DNA of 64,000 nucleotides from Gemmatimonadota bacterium (lineage in GTDB: Bacteria > Gemmatimonadota > Gemmatimonadetes > Gemmatimonadales > Gemmatimonadaceae): positions 589,446-653,445 of the forward strand of contig JAIUOB010000005.1 in NCBI GenBank assembly GCA_020161135.1, written 5' to 3'. Below, one piece after another: positions 7,320 to 14,732 of this stretch. Both the position numbers and the translations under genes were made by a program. Position 1 is the first letter of the stretch. Every line of letters begins with the position of its first letter. Under the pieces are notes generated by a model that had not been told where the DNA came from, searched no databases, and saw nothing but the letters and a program-made list of their open reading frames with translations.

Positions 7320-8473
7320 GCGGTCGCCTCGATCGCGTCCCAGTCGACAGGCTGCAGGCCCGGACCTTCCGCGCGCGTCTGTCTCATGGGAGTCCCATGG
7401 GAGTCTCTGAGACTGTCTCGAGACCCATTCCCAGTCCCACCCTTAAGGGGTGGGGACTGGTGGGACTGGTCTCGGGACAACTTTGGGAGTCCCATGAGAC
7501 TCCTTGGTGCAACAGACATCAGCGATTCGCCGCCGTGCGTGAGCAGGAATCCGCGGGGCGTGTCGAGCACGAGGCCGGCGGCCTTGAGTTCTTTCACGGA
7601 GCGATAGAACGAGCTGCGGGGCACCCCCGCGCGCCGTTGCCACTCTGCCCCAGGCACCGCCACACCCGGGCCTTGGTCGACCAGCACGGACAGCAACTGG
7701 TGGTGCGAGGGCTGCAGGTCGTCCGCAGGGCTGGCCCCCTCAGCAAGAGGCTCGACGACAGCAGAGCCCCCGGTCGGTCGCAGCGAGAAGCGCAGGCCTT
7801 GAAGCAGCGGGAAATCGCGGCACTTGGACATTCTCACCGCGCGCACCGCGCCGTCACCTTCCACCATCAGCTCTGTGTCGACTCCTGCGAAGAAATCCGA
7901 TGACCCGCGCGCCCTGCCGCCCTGGTGCCCCTCGTGATGTACGATCACGACTGAGCACGGGAGCCGGTCTCGCAGGGCGCGCGCGGCGTCCATCATGAGC
8001 TTCATCTGCGCCGTGCTCGATTCGTCGAACCCCGGCGGCGCATTGGCCGAGAGGGTGTCGAGGAAGATCACGGACGGCGAGATGCCGAGGTCCTGCGCTT
8101 CCTCGAGCACTTCGGTAACGAGTAAGTCGTCGGAGATGTCGAGCGGCGCTCGCATGAACGCGAGGCGCTCATCGAGGGCCTCGGGCGTGGTCTCGTGCGC
8201 ATCGCACCAGGCTTGCACCCGCTTCGGGATGCCGGAGAACCCTTCGGCGGCCACGTACAGCACGCTCGCGAGCTTGGTCGCACGGCCGAACCACGGCCGG
8301 CCTGTCGCGATGCAGCACGCGGTATGAATCGCGAGGAAGGACTTTCCCTTGGCGGGCTTCGCTACCAAGCCCACGAGCGCGCGCTCCGGCACTATCCCAT
8401 CCGCGACGATGCACTCGACGTCCGACGCGGTGCTCGTGAGCTCGGAGGGCAGGATCAGGCGCCGCGTCGTCAT
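7316..8473 (-). CDS. RepA-like AAA ATPase / replicative helicase-type protein
   Basis: A 385-aa ATPase of the RepA/RecA-like (AAA_25) group that drives replication of plasmids, phages and satellites. Walker A is AKPAKGKS at residues 38-45 and Walker B is VIFLD ending at Asp139. VVIVHHEGH follows at about 170, as in hexameric RepA helicases. Residues about 280-335 form a winged helix (GVPRSSFYRSVKELKAAGLV). The last 45 residues are disordered and encoded by the palindrome cluster at 7381-7500. I choose ATG 8473 because it overlaps the previous stop as ATGA; a GTG at 8485 is the alternative. Confidence 0.85.
   Translation of the reverse strand: MTTRRLILPSELTSTASDVECIVADGIVPERALVGLVAKPAKGKSFLAIHTACCIATGRPWFGRATKLASVLYVAAEGFSGIPKRVQAWCDAHETTPEALDERLAFMRAPLDISDDLLVTEVLEEAQDLGISPSVIFLDTLSANAPPGFDESSTAQMKLMMDAARALRDRLPCSVVIVHHEGHQGGRARGSSDFFAGVDTELMVEGDGAVRAVRMSKCRDFPLLQGLRFSLRPTGGSAVVEPLAEGASPADDLQPSHHQLLSVLVDQGPGVAVPGAEWQRRAGVPRSSFYRSVKELKAAGLVLDTPRGFLLTHGGESLMSVAPRSLMGLPKLSRDQSHQSPPLKGGTGNGSRDSLRDSHGTPMRQTRAEGPGLQPVDWDAIEATA
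7381..7500. repeat. Compound 120-bp palindrome cluster, candidate replication origin
   Basis: The outer arms GTCTCATGGGAGTCCCA (7381-7397) and TGGGAGTCCCATGAGAC (7484-7500) are inverted copies with one central mismatch. Nested inside are the perfect palindromes ATGGGAGTCCCAT (7386-7398) and GTCTCGAGAC, several AGTCCC/GGGACT words, and an imperfect inverted repeat around TTAA at 7443-7446. It lies in the 3' coding end of the repA-like gene, the same arrangement as lambdoid origins inside the initiator gene. Origin function is inferred. Confidence 0.55.
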
Positions 8474-8862
8474 CGCCGCCCCCACCCGAACCGGGCGCGG
8501 GCGCGTTCGACGTGACTGCCAGCGGACGCGCGCCGAGGCGAGAGGGCGCGAGGGGCATCCGCCTCGCGGGCGCTCGGCGTCGCGGATCGCGGAACCGCCG
8601 TGCGGGGACTGGCCGGGAACCGCCGGTCATTCCACTCCATCCCGGCGGCGCGCCAGAGTGCGTAGTGTCGCGGGGACTGCCGCGCGAAGTCGGTAATCAT
8701 GCTGGTGGAGAAGGCGCGCACCCCGACGAACGCCCGTAGGCGTTCGCTCCACATCTCAAGCACGGCCGCGCCGTGGCGCTCGCGCAGGCGCTGCGCCGCC
8801 TGATCCATCTCGCCGCCGTGCGCGATGGCTGCAGGGGTGAGCCAGTCGGGCGCACCGATCAC
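8470..8862 (-). CDS. Hypothetical protein
   Basis: A 130-aa protein of unknown family with a GTG start overlapping the upstream stop (GTGA) and its own stop overlapping repA (ATGA). The first 80 residues look folded and helical (MDQAAQRLRERHGAAVLEMWSE is longer than I quote in one motif elsewhere). The last 45 are Arg/Ala/Pro-rich and basic. Coupling to repA suggests a replication accessory role, which is a guess. Confidence 0.55.
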   Translation of the reverse strand: MIGAPDWLTPAAIAHGGEMDQAAQRLRERHGAAVLEMWSERLRAFVGVRAFSTSMITDFARQSPRHYALWRAAGMEWNDRRFPASPRTAVPRSATPSAREADAPRALSPRRASAGSHVERARARFGWGRR

Positions 8863-9248
8863 GCGGCAGCGCCTCGCACGAGCCGGAGGTAGGCAACCCG
8901 CCGATGCTCGAGCAGCCGCTCGCGTTCGTCGGCCACGTCCAGCAACTGCGCAAGGCGCCCGGCGAGGTCGTCCGGGTCTGGCAGTGAGACAGCTTCGCCG
9001 CGCGCCTCGCGCGCCTCGCGGTCGGCGACTGCGGCGTCAGCCTCATCGAGGGTGATGCCTGCAGCGATTGCCAACAGCGCCGCGAGCCTGAGCTGCCGCC
9101 ATGCGTGGACGGGATCGGGAGCGGATTCGGCTTCAGGTGCGAGCACGAGGACGTCGATGACGTTCTGCACGAGGACGCCAACGGGAACGGGGGCGTGAGA
9201 GGCCCCGGCGACGCTTGCCGCCGGATCGGAGTCGTGTTTCTGTTGCAT
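8859..9248 (-). CDS. Hypothetical protein, first gene of rep operon
   Basis: A 129-aa acidic, helical protein. GAGGG lies about 6 nt before ATG 9248. Residues about 28-65 hold a hydrophobic helix pair (QLRLAALLAIAAGI), and the C-terminal half is charged (LAQLLDVADERERLLEHRR), which would suit a coiled coil. It heads a chain of overlapping genes (8859, 8470, 7316, 6600) ending in the repA region. No family recognised. Confidence 0.55.
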   Translation of the reverse strand: MQQKHDSDPAASVAGASHAPVPVGVLVQNVIDVLVLAPEAESAPDPVHAWRQLRLAALLAIAAGITLDEADAAVADREAREARGEAVSLPDPDDLAGRLAQLLDVADERERLLEHRRVAYLRLVRGAAA

Positions 9249-9323
9249 TCAACCCTCGCGACAGGGACCGATGGATGGGCGGGGCGCTCCGGGCACGGGG
9301 CGCCCCGTCGTGCGTTGTGGGGG

Positions 9324-9527
9324 CTACGCGGCCTTGCTGCGGGTTCCGCCGGCGTCGATGAACGCCTCGAGACGCGCGCGACTGAACCGGACGCGGCGGC
9401 CGAGTCGCCAATGCGGTACCGCTTCCTGGCGGACCAGGCGATAGAGCTCCGGCAGCTCGACGCCGAGAATCGCGGCCGCTTCAGGCGCTTCGATGCGATC
9501 CTCGGCGAGATCGGATGCGTGGGGCAT
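9324..9527 (-). CDS. xis: Excisionase-type HTH protein
   Basis: A 67-aa protein of the helix-turn-helix-17 / excisionase group, related to the MerR fold. It contains EAPEAAAILGVELPELYRL, then VPHWRLGRRVRFSRARLEAFI, the usual turn and wing layout. Such proteins bend att DNA and bias the integrase toward excision, or act as small repressors. I place the start at ATG 9527, since the 32 residues before it are unlike this family. The gene is divergent from the CI-like repressor at 9674. Confidence 0.75.
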   Translation of the reverse strand: MPHASDLAEDRIEAPEAAAILGVELPELYRLVRQEAVPHWRLGRRVRFSRARLEAFIDAGGTRSKAA

Positions 9528-9660
9528 GGCTACTTGTGGGCTCAGGGCGGGAGTGCGTTGCGCGATCACTGAACGCGCGCCAACTGCGCGCAACGGAGAA
9601 AACCCACGCCCAGCGCTTGCCACAATCGAATAAGTCCGTCAGGTTTCCGAACTCACAGCG

Positions 9661-9674
9661 TTCGGAGTTCCGAA
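9661..9674. promoter_or_regulatory. Palindrome overlapping repressor start codon
   Basis: TTCGGA-GT-TCCGAA is a perfect 6-bp inverted repeat ending on the A of ATG 9674. A related word TTTCCGAAC lies at 9644-9652, 9 bp upstream. Position in the divergent gap between excisionase and repressor suggests an autoregulatory operator. Confidence 0.45.
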
Positions 9675-10552
9675 TGACCCGAAAGAAGAAGGACTCAGAC
9701 GAGATCAAGGCGTTCAGGGATCGTCTTCGCGTCATCGTCACCGGCCCCGATGCCTTCGGCAAGCAGGGCACGCAGGCGCAGTTCGCCAAGAAGGTCGGGG
9801 CTGGAGTTGCCTCGGTGAGCGATTGGCTGACTGAGGGTAAGCCCAGACCGCGCTTCGAGCAGATTTGCGCGATCGCGAGAGCTACGGGGGTGTCCTTGGA
9901 CTGGCTCTTGATCGGGAAGGGGACCCGGGACGGCGTTCAACAGCAGGGAAGCCTTGAGAACGCGCTTGCTGCGAAGGTCGCGCAGGCAGTTCAGGATCGC
10001 CTTGGAGTTCACGGCGACGACGGCGCGCCTGTGCTGGAAGCTGACGGGGCGGCGTTGGTCAATCTCTGCGTCAAAGAGGCGCTGCGGCAGATCGAGGCGT
10101 TCAAGGCCGAGTGGATCGATGTCGTCGGGCAGCGGCAACGAACATTCGAGACGATCGATTCTCTGGGCTCCTTTCAGGAGCACCTTCCTGCCCTTGTTCC
10201 GAGCATGGCGCCGAGAACGCGATCGATTCTGCAGCGCGCACTCGGTGAGCAAGTATCGTCGCTGGTCGCCTCGCTGAGAGACCCGAGTATGACCCTCCCC
10301 GTGGTGTGGTTTCGGAAGGCAGAGTCGGATGAGGACTCTGTAGTCTCTGCGTCGCAGGCGTTCCTCTATCCCGACGGTAGCCCCATCGAAGCACTTCTCT
10401 CGCGAGTGTCTGCAATCCCGCCCATCCTTCAGGCGTTGGTGCGCGAGTTGGAGCACGCGCCCGTGCACCGAAAGTCAGTGAGGAAGTCAGCACGGCCGGC
10501 CTCCCGAGGGAAGCCGGCCGCGAAGGGCGGGCGCAGTCGCAGGCTGGGGTAG
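9674..10552 (+). CDS. CI-like XRE repressor with long C-terminal domain
   Basis: A 292-aa protein with an N-terminal Cro/CI helix-turn-helix at about 12-75: GTQAQFAKKVGAGVASVSDWLTEG, then RFEQICAIARATGVSLDWLL. The remaining 210 residues are helical and not a recognisable S24 peptidase domain; I see no Ser/Lys self-cleavage motif. The C-terminus is Lys/Arg-rich. It may be the element's master repressor. Start ATG 9674 sits on a palindrome. Its 3' end has two hairpins: one inside the coding end (CGGCCGGC/GCCGGCCG) and one after the stop. Confidence 0.75.
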   Translation: MTRKKKDSDEIKAFRDRLRVIVTGPDAFGKQGTQAQFAKKVGAGVASVSDWLTEGKPRPRFEQICAIARATGVSLDWLLIGKGTRDGVQQQGSLENALAAKVAQAVQDRLGVHGDDGAPVLEADGAALVNLCVKEALRQIEAFKAEWIDVVGQRQRTFETIDSLGSFQEHLPALVPSMAPRTRSILQRALGEQVSSLVASLRDPSMTLPVVWFRKAESDEDSVVSASQAFLYPDGSPIEALLSRVSAIPPILQALVRELEHAPVHRKSVRKSARPASRGKPAAKGGRSRRLG

Positions 10553-10554
10553 CT

Positions 10555-10576
10555 GAGGCGCGCGGGTTCGCGCCTC
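10555..10576. terminator. Bidirectional-type hairpin between convergent genes
   Basis: GAGGCGCG (10555-10562) and CGCGCCTC (10569-10576) form a perfect 8-bp stem with loop CGGGTT. It lies between the repressor stop and the tape-measure stop, so it could serve both. U-tracts are short. Confidence 0.5.
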
Positions 10577-10621
10577 TGTTCAGCATGGGTCAGCAGGCGC
10601 CCGCGCGGTGAAGTGTCACGG

Positions 10622-13600
10622 TTACAGCACCGTGCCATGCACGAGGCGCGCCCGGTCGTTCACGCGGACGCCGAAAGCGCGGTCGAGCACGTCGACCGAG
10701 GGGGCCATGGTGGCGCCGCTGCCGCCGCGCCGCTCGAGCACGGCGAGGATCCGCCGCTGCACCGCGAGCTGGCTCGCGGCGTAGTCCACGAGCTGCATCG
10801 ACGTGCTTTCGGTGATGCTGCGCGACGAGCGAAAGGCCGTCGTGTCCTCGCCGAGGATGCGCGGCGCGTCGGCAGACACCCGCACACCGGCGGCGACGTC
10901 CACCGCCGGGGCGCTGCTGCCCAGGCGCTGCGCGATGAGGGCGTTGAGCTCGGCCCCGCAGGTGCCTTCGATCTTGCCCGCGAGGTCCTGGTACTGCGCC
11001 TGCAGCTGCTGGTACTGCTGCAGCCAGGCGTTGAACGCCGCGAGTGAGGCGCCGTCCAGCGGGTTGACGACGGGCGCGGTGCCGAGGCTCTGGCCGATGA
11101 GTCCCGCGAGGCTCGCGAGGTCTTCGTCGCGCCGGCGCTTGAGCGCCAGCTGGTCCGCATCGAACGTGCGCCCGGTCGCGCGCAGCCAGCGCTCTTCGAT
11201 GCTCGAACCGAAGTCGGCGAGCTTCTGCTGCGCGTCGGCCTGCGCCTGCAGCGCCTTGGTGTACGCCTCGGCGGCTTCCATCGCCGCGAGCTGCGCCGCG
11301 GCCTGATCTTCCAGCGCGTACAGCGCGAGGAGCTGGTTCTTGATCGCCTCGTTCTCGGCTTCGTTCAGCTCTTTGATACGCTGCGCCTGCCGGAGGTTCG
11401 CGCGAATCTCTTCGGCCATCGCCGGGTTGAGCGTCTCGAACGCGCGCGCCCGCCGCTCTTCGATGCTCAGCAGCTGCTCGGCGACACGCTGCGCCGAGGC
11501 ATTGGCCTCGGCCTTCGCTGCGGCCTCGGCTTCGAGTCCCTGCACGTACAGGATTTGCGCCCGGAGCAGCGGGTCCGTGACGCCCGCGAGCTCGTTCTGG
11601 TTGGCGATCGTGCGCCGCAGCTGCTCGGCTTCCTTCCCGTATCCGAGGGCCACGAGCTCGCGCACCGCGAGGTCATCCTGCTGCGCCTTCCGCGCCTGCT
11701 CGGCCGCCTGGTCGAAGGCATAGAGCGCCTGCGCCATCTCCACGCCGATGATCTGCTTGAGCTGCTCGAACATCTCGGCCGTGATCGTGCCGGCCTGCAC
11801 GAGCGCCTCGGCTTCGGCGAGCGCCGACGCCGCGCCCAGCCCCTGCCGCGTCACGAACGCCCCGCGCGCATCGCCGCGGATGGCCTGCCCCCGGGCGGTG
11901 AGGTCGCCCGCGAAGGCATCCCGCTCGCGCATCCGTGCGCGCTCCTGGGCCGCCGCTTCGGCGGCCTGCACTTCGGCGATGGCGGCGAGCATCGCCGCAT
12001 CGGCGCCCGCCTTCCGCGCCTCGCTGAGCTCGCGCTCCCGGGCGATCTGGCTACGGATCGCCTCGGCTTCCGCCGTGCGCCCTGCGGCGGCTGCGCCTCG
12101 CGCGTTCAGCTCGAGCCCGGCGAAGCGCTTGGCCTCTTCCGCCGCGGCCTTCGCGGCGGCGACGAGTTGCTCGTAGGCGTCAATCACGGCGTTCACGTCG
12201 TCGGCCGTCGGGACGACGTTCTTGGCCGTGCGCGCGCCGAGGCGCGGCACGCGCGGCGCGCCCGCCTCGAGCAGGTTGGTGATGAGCCCGTTGTAGTCGG
12301 CCGCGAGGGCGGCGAGCTGCTGGTCGAGCGACGTGCCGGACGCGCCCAGGGTGTAGCTGGCGACATCGCGCTTCACCGACGCGCGCATCTCCCGGAGCGC
12401 GTTCGCGGCCTGCCGGGCGGCCTCGGCGGCGCCCTGCATTTGCTGCATGAACCCGGTGATGATGCCAACGCCAGCACCCAAGGCGCCCGCGATCCCGGCA
12501 ACGGCTGCGGCCTGCCCACCGATGCCCGCGGCGCCGCTCAGGGCGCCGCCGATCCCCACGTTCTGCGTCACGCCATTCGCATCGCGGAAGATGCCCGCGC
12601 GCTGGACCTGACTGAGCGACGACAGCAGGCGGGACGCACCGCCGAGGGCGCGGTCGATGGCCGATCCCACGTCCCCGAAAGCGCCCGCCAGCTGGCCCGC
12701 CGCGCTCACCATCTCGGCGACACCCGCCGCGGCTTCGCCCACGCGCGACAGGGCGGCTTCCCACTCGCGCGCCGCGCGGGCGTTGGCCGCCGCCTGCGTC
12801 GCGAGCTCGGCCCACTGCGCGGCATACTTGTCGGCCGTGAGCTTGTCGAGCCCTTCGTTCGCGAGGCGCGCCGACATGGCGGCCTTCTGCCACGAGATCG
12901 TCAGGGCGTCCGCTTGCTCTTGGGTCTTGCCCTGCAGCTTCAGCGTCTGCTCGGCCGTGCGGATCATCTCCTCAGCGGTCGCCACGGCCGCCGCGCGCCG
13001 CTCGGCCGAGCGCTCAATCTCGCGGCGCGCCTGCTCATCCTCGCGCTCGCCATACGTGGCGAGCTGCTCGGCGTACTTCTTCTTCGCGTCGAAGAGCTCG
13101 CCCATGATCTTCGCCTGCCGCTCGAGCTCCTTGGCGGCATCCTTCGCCGCCTGGCTCTGGTCGCGCGTCGCCTTCGCCGCAGCGCTGGCGGCGTCCTTGA
13201 TCGCGTTGTCGTTCGTGACGACGACATCGGCGGCGCGCGCCAGCGCGATCGCTGCCGGGTCGAACTCGTGCAGTGCGCGCGCGAAGGACCGCGACTTGCC
13301 GGTGAGGTCGACCCACACGCCCGCGGCGCGCCGGAAGGTGTCGGCGTTCTTCTCGCCGGACAGGGTGAAGAGGCGCAGGGCTTCGGCGCTGTCCTCGGCG
13401 CTCGCCTGCAGGCCCTGCAATGCCCGATCGTACTCGCGGGCGGCACTGGTCTGCTGCGCTCCGATGGTGCGGTCAATGACGGCGAGCCGGCCGTCGCTCT
13501 CGCCGATGGCGTTCGCGCGGGCGCGGTAGCTCATCGGCGTTGACCGGATGCGCGCCTGATAGGCCATTTCCGCCGCCCTGGCGGCCTCAAGGGCCGCCGG

Positions 13601-14227
13601 GGAGAGGTCGGCGTAGGCCTTCCGCTGCGCCACGATGTCGAGCGTCGCCTGCGCGGTTGACCGCTGAATGGCCTGCATCGCCAGCGGGATCGCCTGCAGG
13701 GCGATGATGGTGGCCGTGCCCACGGGACCCGACAGCGTCGCCAGGGCGCCCGTCAGGCCCGCGGTTGCGCCGGTGGCGACCGTCGTCCCCGTCGTCAGGG
13801 CGCCCACGCCGGCCGCTGCGCCGGCGATCGTGCCCTCGGTGCGGGAAAGGGATGTCCGGAGCTCGCCCACGGCTACCGCATGGGCGCGCACCGCCTGCGC
13901 GGCCGTCGCGGTCGTCTGCGTCGTCGTGGCGCCCGTGAGGGCGCGTGCTGCGGCTGCGGCCTCGAGCTGGGACTGCGCGAGCCGGCGCTCTTCGTTCGCC
14001 AGGCGGTTCGCCTCACGCTGCGCCGCCTGCATCGCCTTCACCTGGGCATCGAAGGCCGCGCCGCTCGTCGTCGTCGCGCGCGCGACCGCCTGCTCGGCCT
14101 CGATACGAGTCTGCGCGCTACGCTTCGCGCTCGTGCCGATGCTGTCGAGAGCGGCGTTCGTCTCTTGGGCGCCTTTCTTCGCGCCGCTGCTGTCGATGAC
14201 GACGCCGAGTTGAGCGATGCGCGCCAT
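10622..14227 (-). CDS. Phage tail tape-measure protein
   Basis: A 1,201-aa protein that in tailed phages sets tail length and helps DNA entry. The N-terminus has the hallmark pattern RIAQLGVVIDSSGAKKGAQE, as in lambda-H-like and TP901-like tape measures. Long Ala/Gln/Glu/Arg-rich coiled-coil stretches follow, along with two Gly/Ala-rich hydrophobic regions (about 140-200 and 560-610). I chose ATG 14227, with GGGAG at good spacing, over the 84-residue extension to 14479, which is not protein-like. No tail chaperones or other tail genes precede it; 340 bp upstream is attR. A tail of roughly 150-180 nm would be expected from the family rule. Confidence 0.85.
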   Translation of the reverse strand: MARIAQLGVVIDSSGAKKGAQETNAALDSIGTSAKRSAQTRIEAEQAVARATTTSGAAFDAQVKAMQAAQREANRLANEERRLAQSQLEAAAAARALTGATTTQTTATAAQAVRAHAVAVGELRTSLSRTEGTIAGAAAGVGALTTGTTVATGATAGLTGALATLSGPVGTATIIALQAIPLAMQAIQRSTAQATLDIVAQRKAYADLSPAALEAARAAEMAYQARIRSTPMSYRARANAIGESDGRLAVIDRTIGAQQTSAAREYDRALQGLQASAEDSAEALRLFTLSGEKNADTFRRAAGVWVDLTGKSRSFARALHEFDPAAIALARAADVVVTNDNAIKDAASAAAKATRDQSQAAKDAAKELERQAKIMGELFDAKKKYAEQLATYGEREDEQARREIERSAERRAAAVATAEEMIRTAEQTLKLQGKTQEQADALTISWQKAAMSARLANEGLDKLTADKYAAQWAELATQAAANARAAREWEAALSRVGEAAAGVAEMVSAAGQLAGAFGDVGSAIDRALGGASRLLSSLSQVQRAGIFRDANGVTQNVGIGGALSGAAGIGGQAAAVAGIAGALGAGVGIITGFMQQMQGAAEAARQAANALREMRASVKRDVASYTLGASGTSLDQQLAALAADYNGLITNLLEAGAPRVPRLGARTAKNVVPTADDVNAVIDAYEQLVAAAKAAAEEAKRFAGLELNARGAAAAGRTAEAEAIRSQIARERELSEARKAGADAAMLAAIAEVQAAEAAAQERARMRERDAFAGDLTARGQAIRGDARGAFVTRQGLGAASALAEAEALVQAGTITAEMFEQLKQIIGVEMAQALYAFDQAAEQARKAQQDDLAVRELVALGYGKEAEQLRRTIANQNELAGVTDPLLRAQILYVQGLEAEAAAKAEANASAQRVAEQLLSIEERRARAFETLNPAMAEEIRANLRQAQRIKELNEAENEAIKNQLLALYALEDQAAAQLAAMEAAEAYTKALQAQADAQQKLADFGSSIEERWLRATGRTFDADQLALKRRRDEDLASLAGLIGQSLGTAPVVNPLDGASLAAFNAWLQQYQQLQAQYQDLAGKIEGTCGAELNALIAQRLGSSAPAVDVAAGVRVSADAPRILGEDTTAFRSSRSITESTSMQLVDYAASQLAVQRRILAVLERRGGSGATMAPSVDVLDRAFGVRVNDRARLVHGTVL

Positions 14228-14569
14228 GGTCACTCCCGCCAGGGTGCCTCTCGAGATGCCGAAGCGCGCGAAAGCGAGCGCATGGGCCCCGAGGTACTTG
14301 TGATAACTTGAGATGCTCACGCGCGCGCGCGCGCGCGAGGCTCGGAGCGCACCAGCGGGGGCCTGCGGTACCCCCGATGCGCTCGCGGTGCACGAATCGG
14401 TGCACCAACGGCGCGCGCGGCACCCCTGTCGAGCAGTGAACCGCTGTTCTCGCCCGTGTCGCCCTCGTGCGCGGATCATGGCGAAAGCCGTTGCCGCGTC
14501 GTCAGTTGCGCGCCGCTCGCGCGCGCCGGGTGCAACGCACGATCACGGCGAAACACAGCGCGTCGCACA
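14228..14569. other. Gene-poor right end of element
   Basis: I see no gene in these 342 bases. They contain an alternating GC/CG tract of about 18 bp (14321-14338), an inverted pair GGTGCAC/GTGCACC at 14387-14406 that includes one TGCACGAA motif shared with the left end, and the presumed upstream region of the tape-measure gene. Confidence 0.6.
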
Positions 14570-14613
14570 TTCCCAAGCTGGACGTCGCCGGTTCGAGTCC
14601 GGTCGCCCGCTCT
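14570..14613. repeat. attR core: 44-bp copy of tRNA-Gly 3' part
   Basis: This is an exact copy of 1222-1265. It has the anticodon-loop-to-3'-end part only; the sequence before it does not complete a cloverleaf, so it is not a second tRNA gene. Confidence 0.92.
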
Positions 14614-14635
14614 TCGTCATGCAGCAGGTATGCAG

Positions 14636-14666
14636 CGCCCCCGTTCGGCTTACGCCGACGGGGGCG
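14636..14666 (+). terminator. Native tRNA-Gly terminator left behind attR
   Basis: CGCCCCCGTTCGGC and GCCGACGGGGGCG pair with one bulged T and loop TTAC, followed by TTGTCGATTT. It is 23 bp after the att core, so before integration it lay just downstream of tRNA-Gly. Confidence 0.65.
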
Positions 14667-14732
14667 TTGTCGATTTGGTCACCGGCGCGTACCGGACCTT
14701 GCGGGCGCCAGTGAGGCACGACCACTTGTGGC

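Noticed and set aside
11555..13543. Long plus-strand frame opposite the tape-measure gene
   Set aside because: It is the antisense of a clearly coding Ala/Arg-rich gene; composition is Arg/His/Leu-rich without any family pattern.
14321..14338. GC/CG dinucleotide tract as a functional Z-DNA signal
   Set aside because: Only about 18 bp in a very GC-rich genome; chance is likely and nothing else supports a role.
14228..14479. 84-residue extension of the tape-measure protein
   Set aside because: Arg/Ala/Ser-rich, no family similarity, and a good RBS precedes ATG 14227 where the hallmark N-terminus begins.
14570..14613. Second tRNA-Gly gene
   Set aside because: Only the 3' 42 bases of the tRNA plus two flanking bases are present; the upstream sequence cannot form the acceptor or D-arm. 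It is attR.
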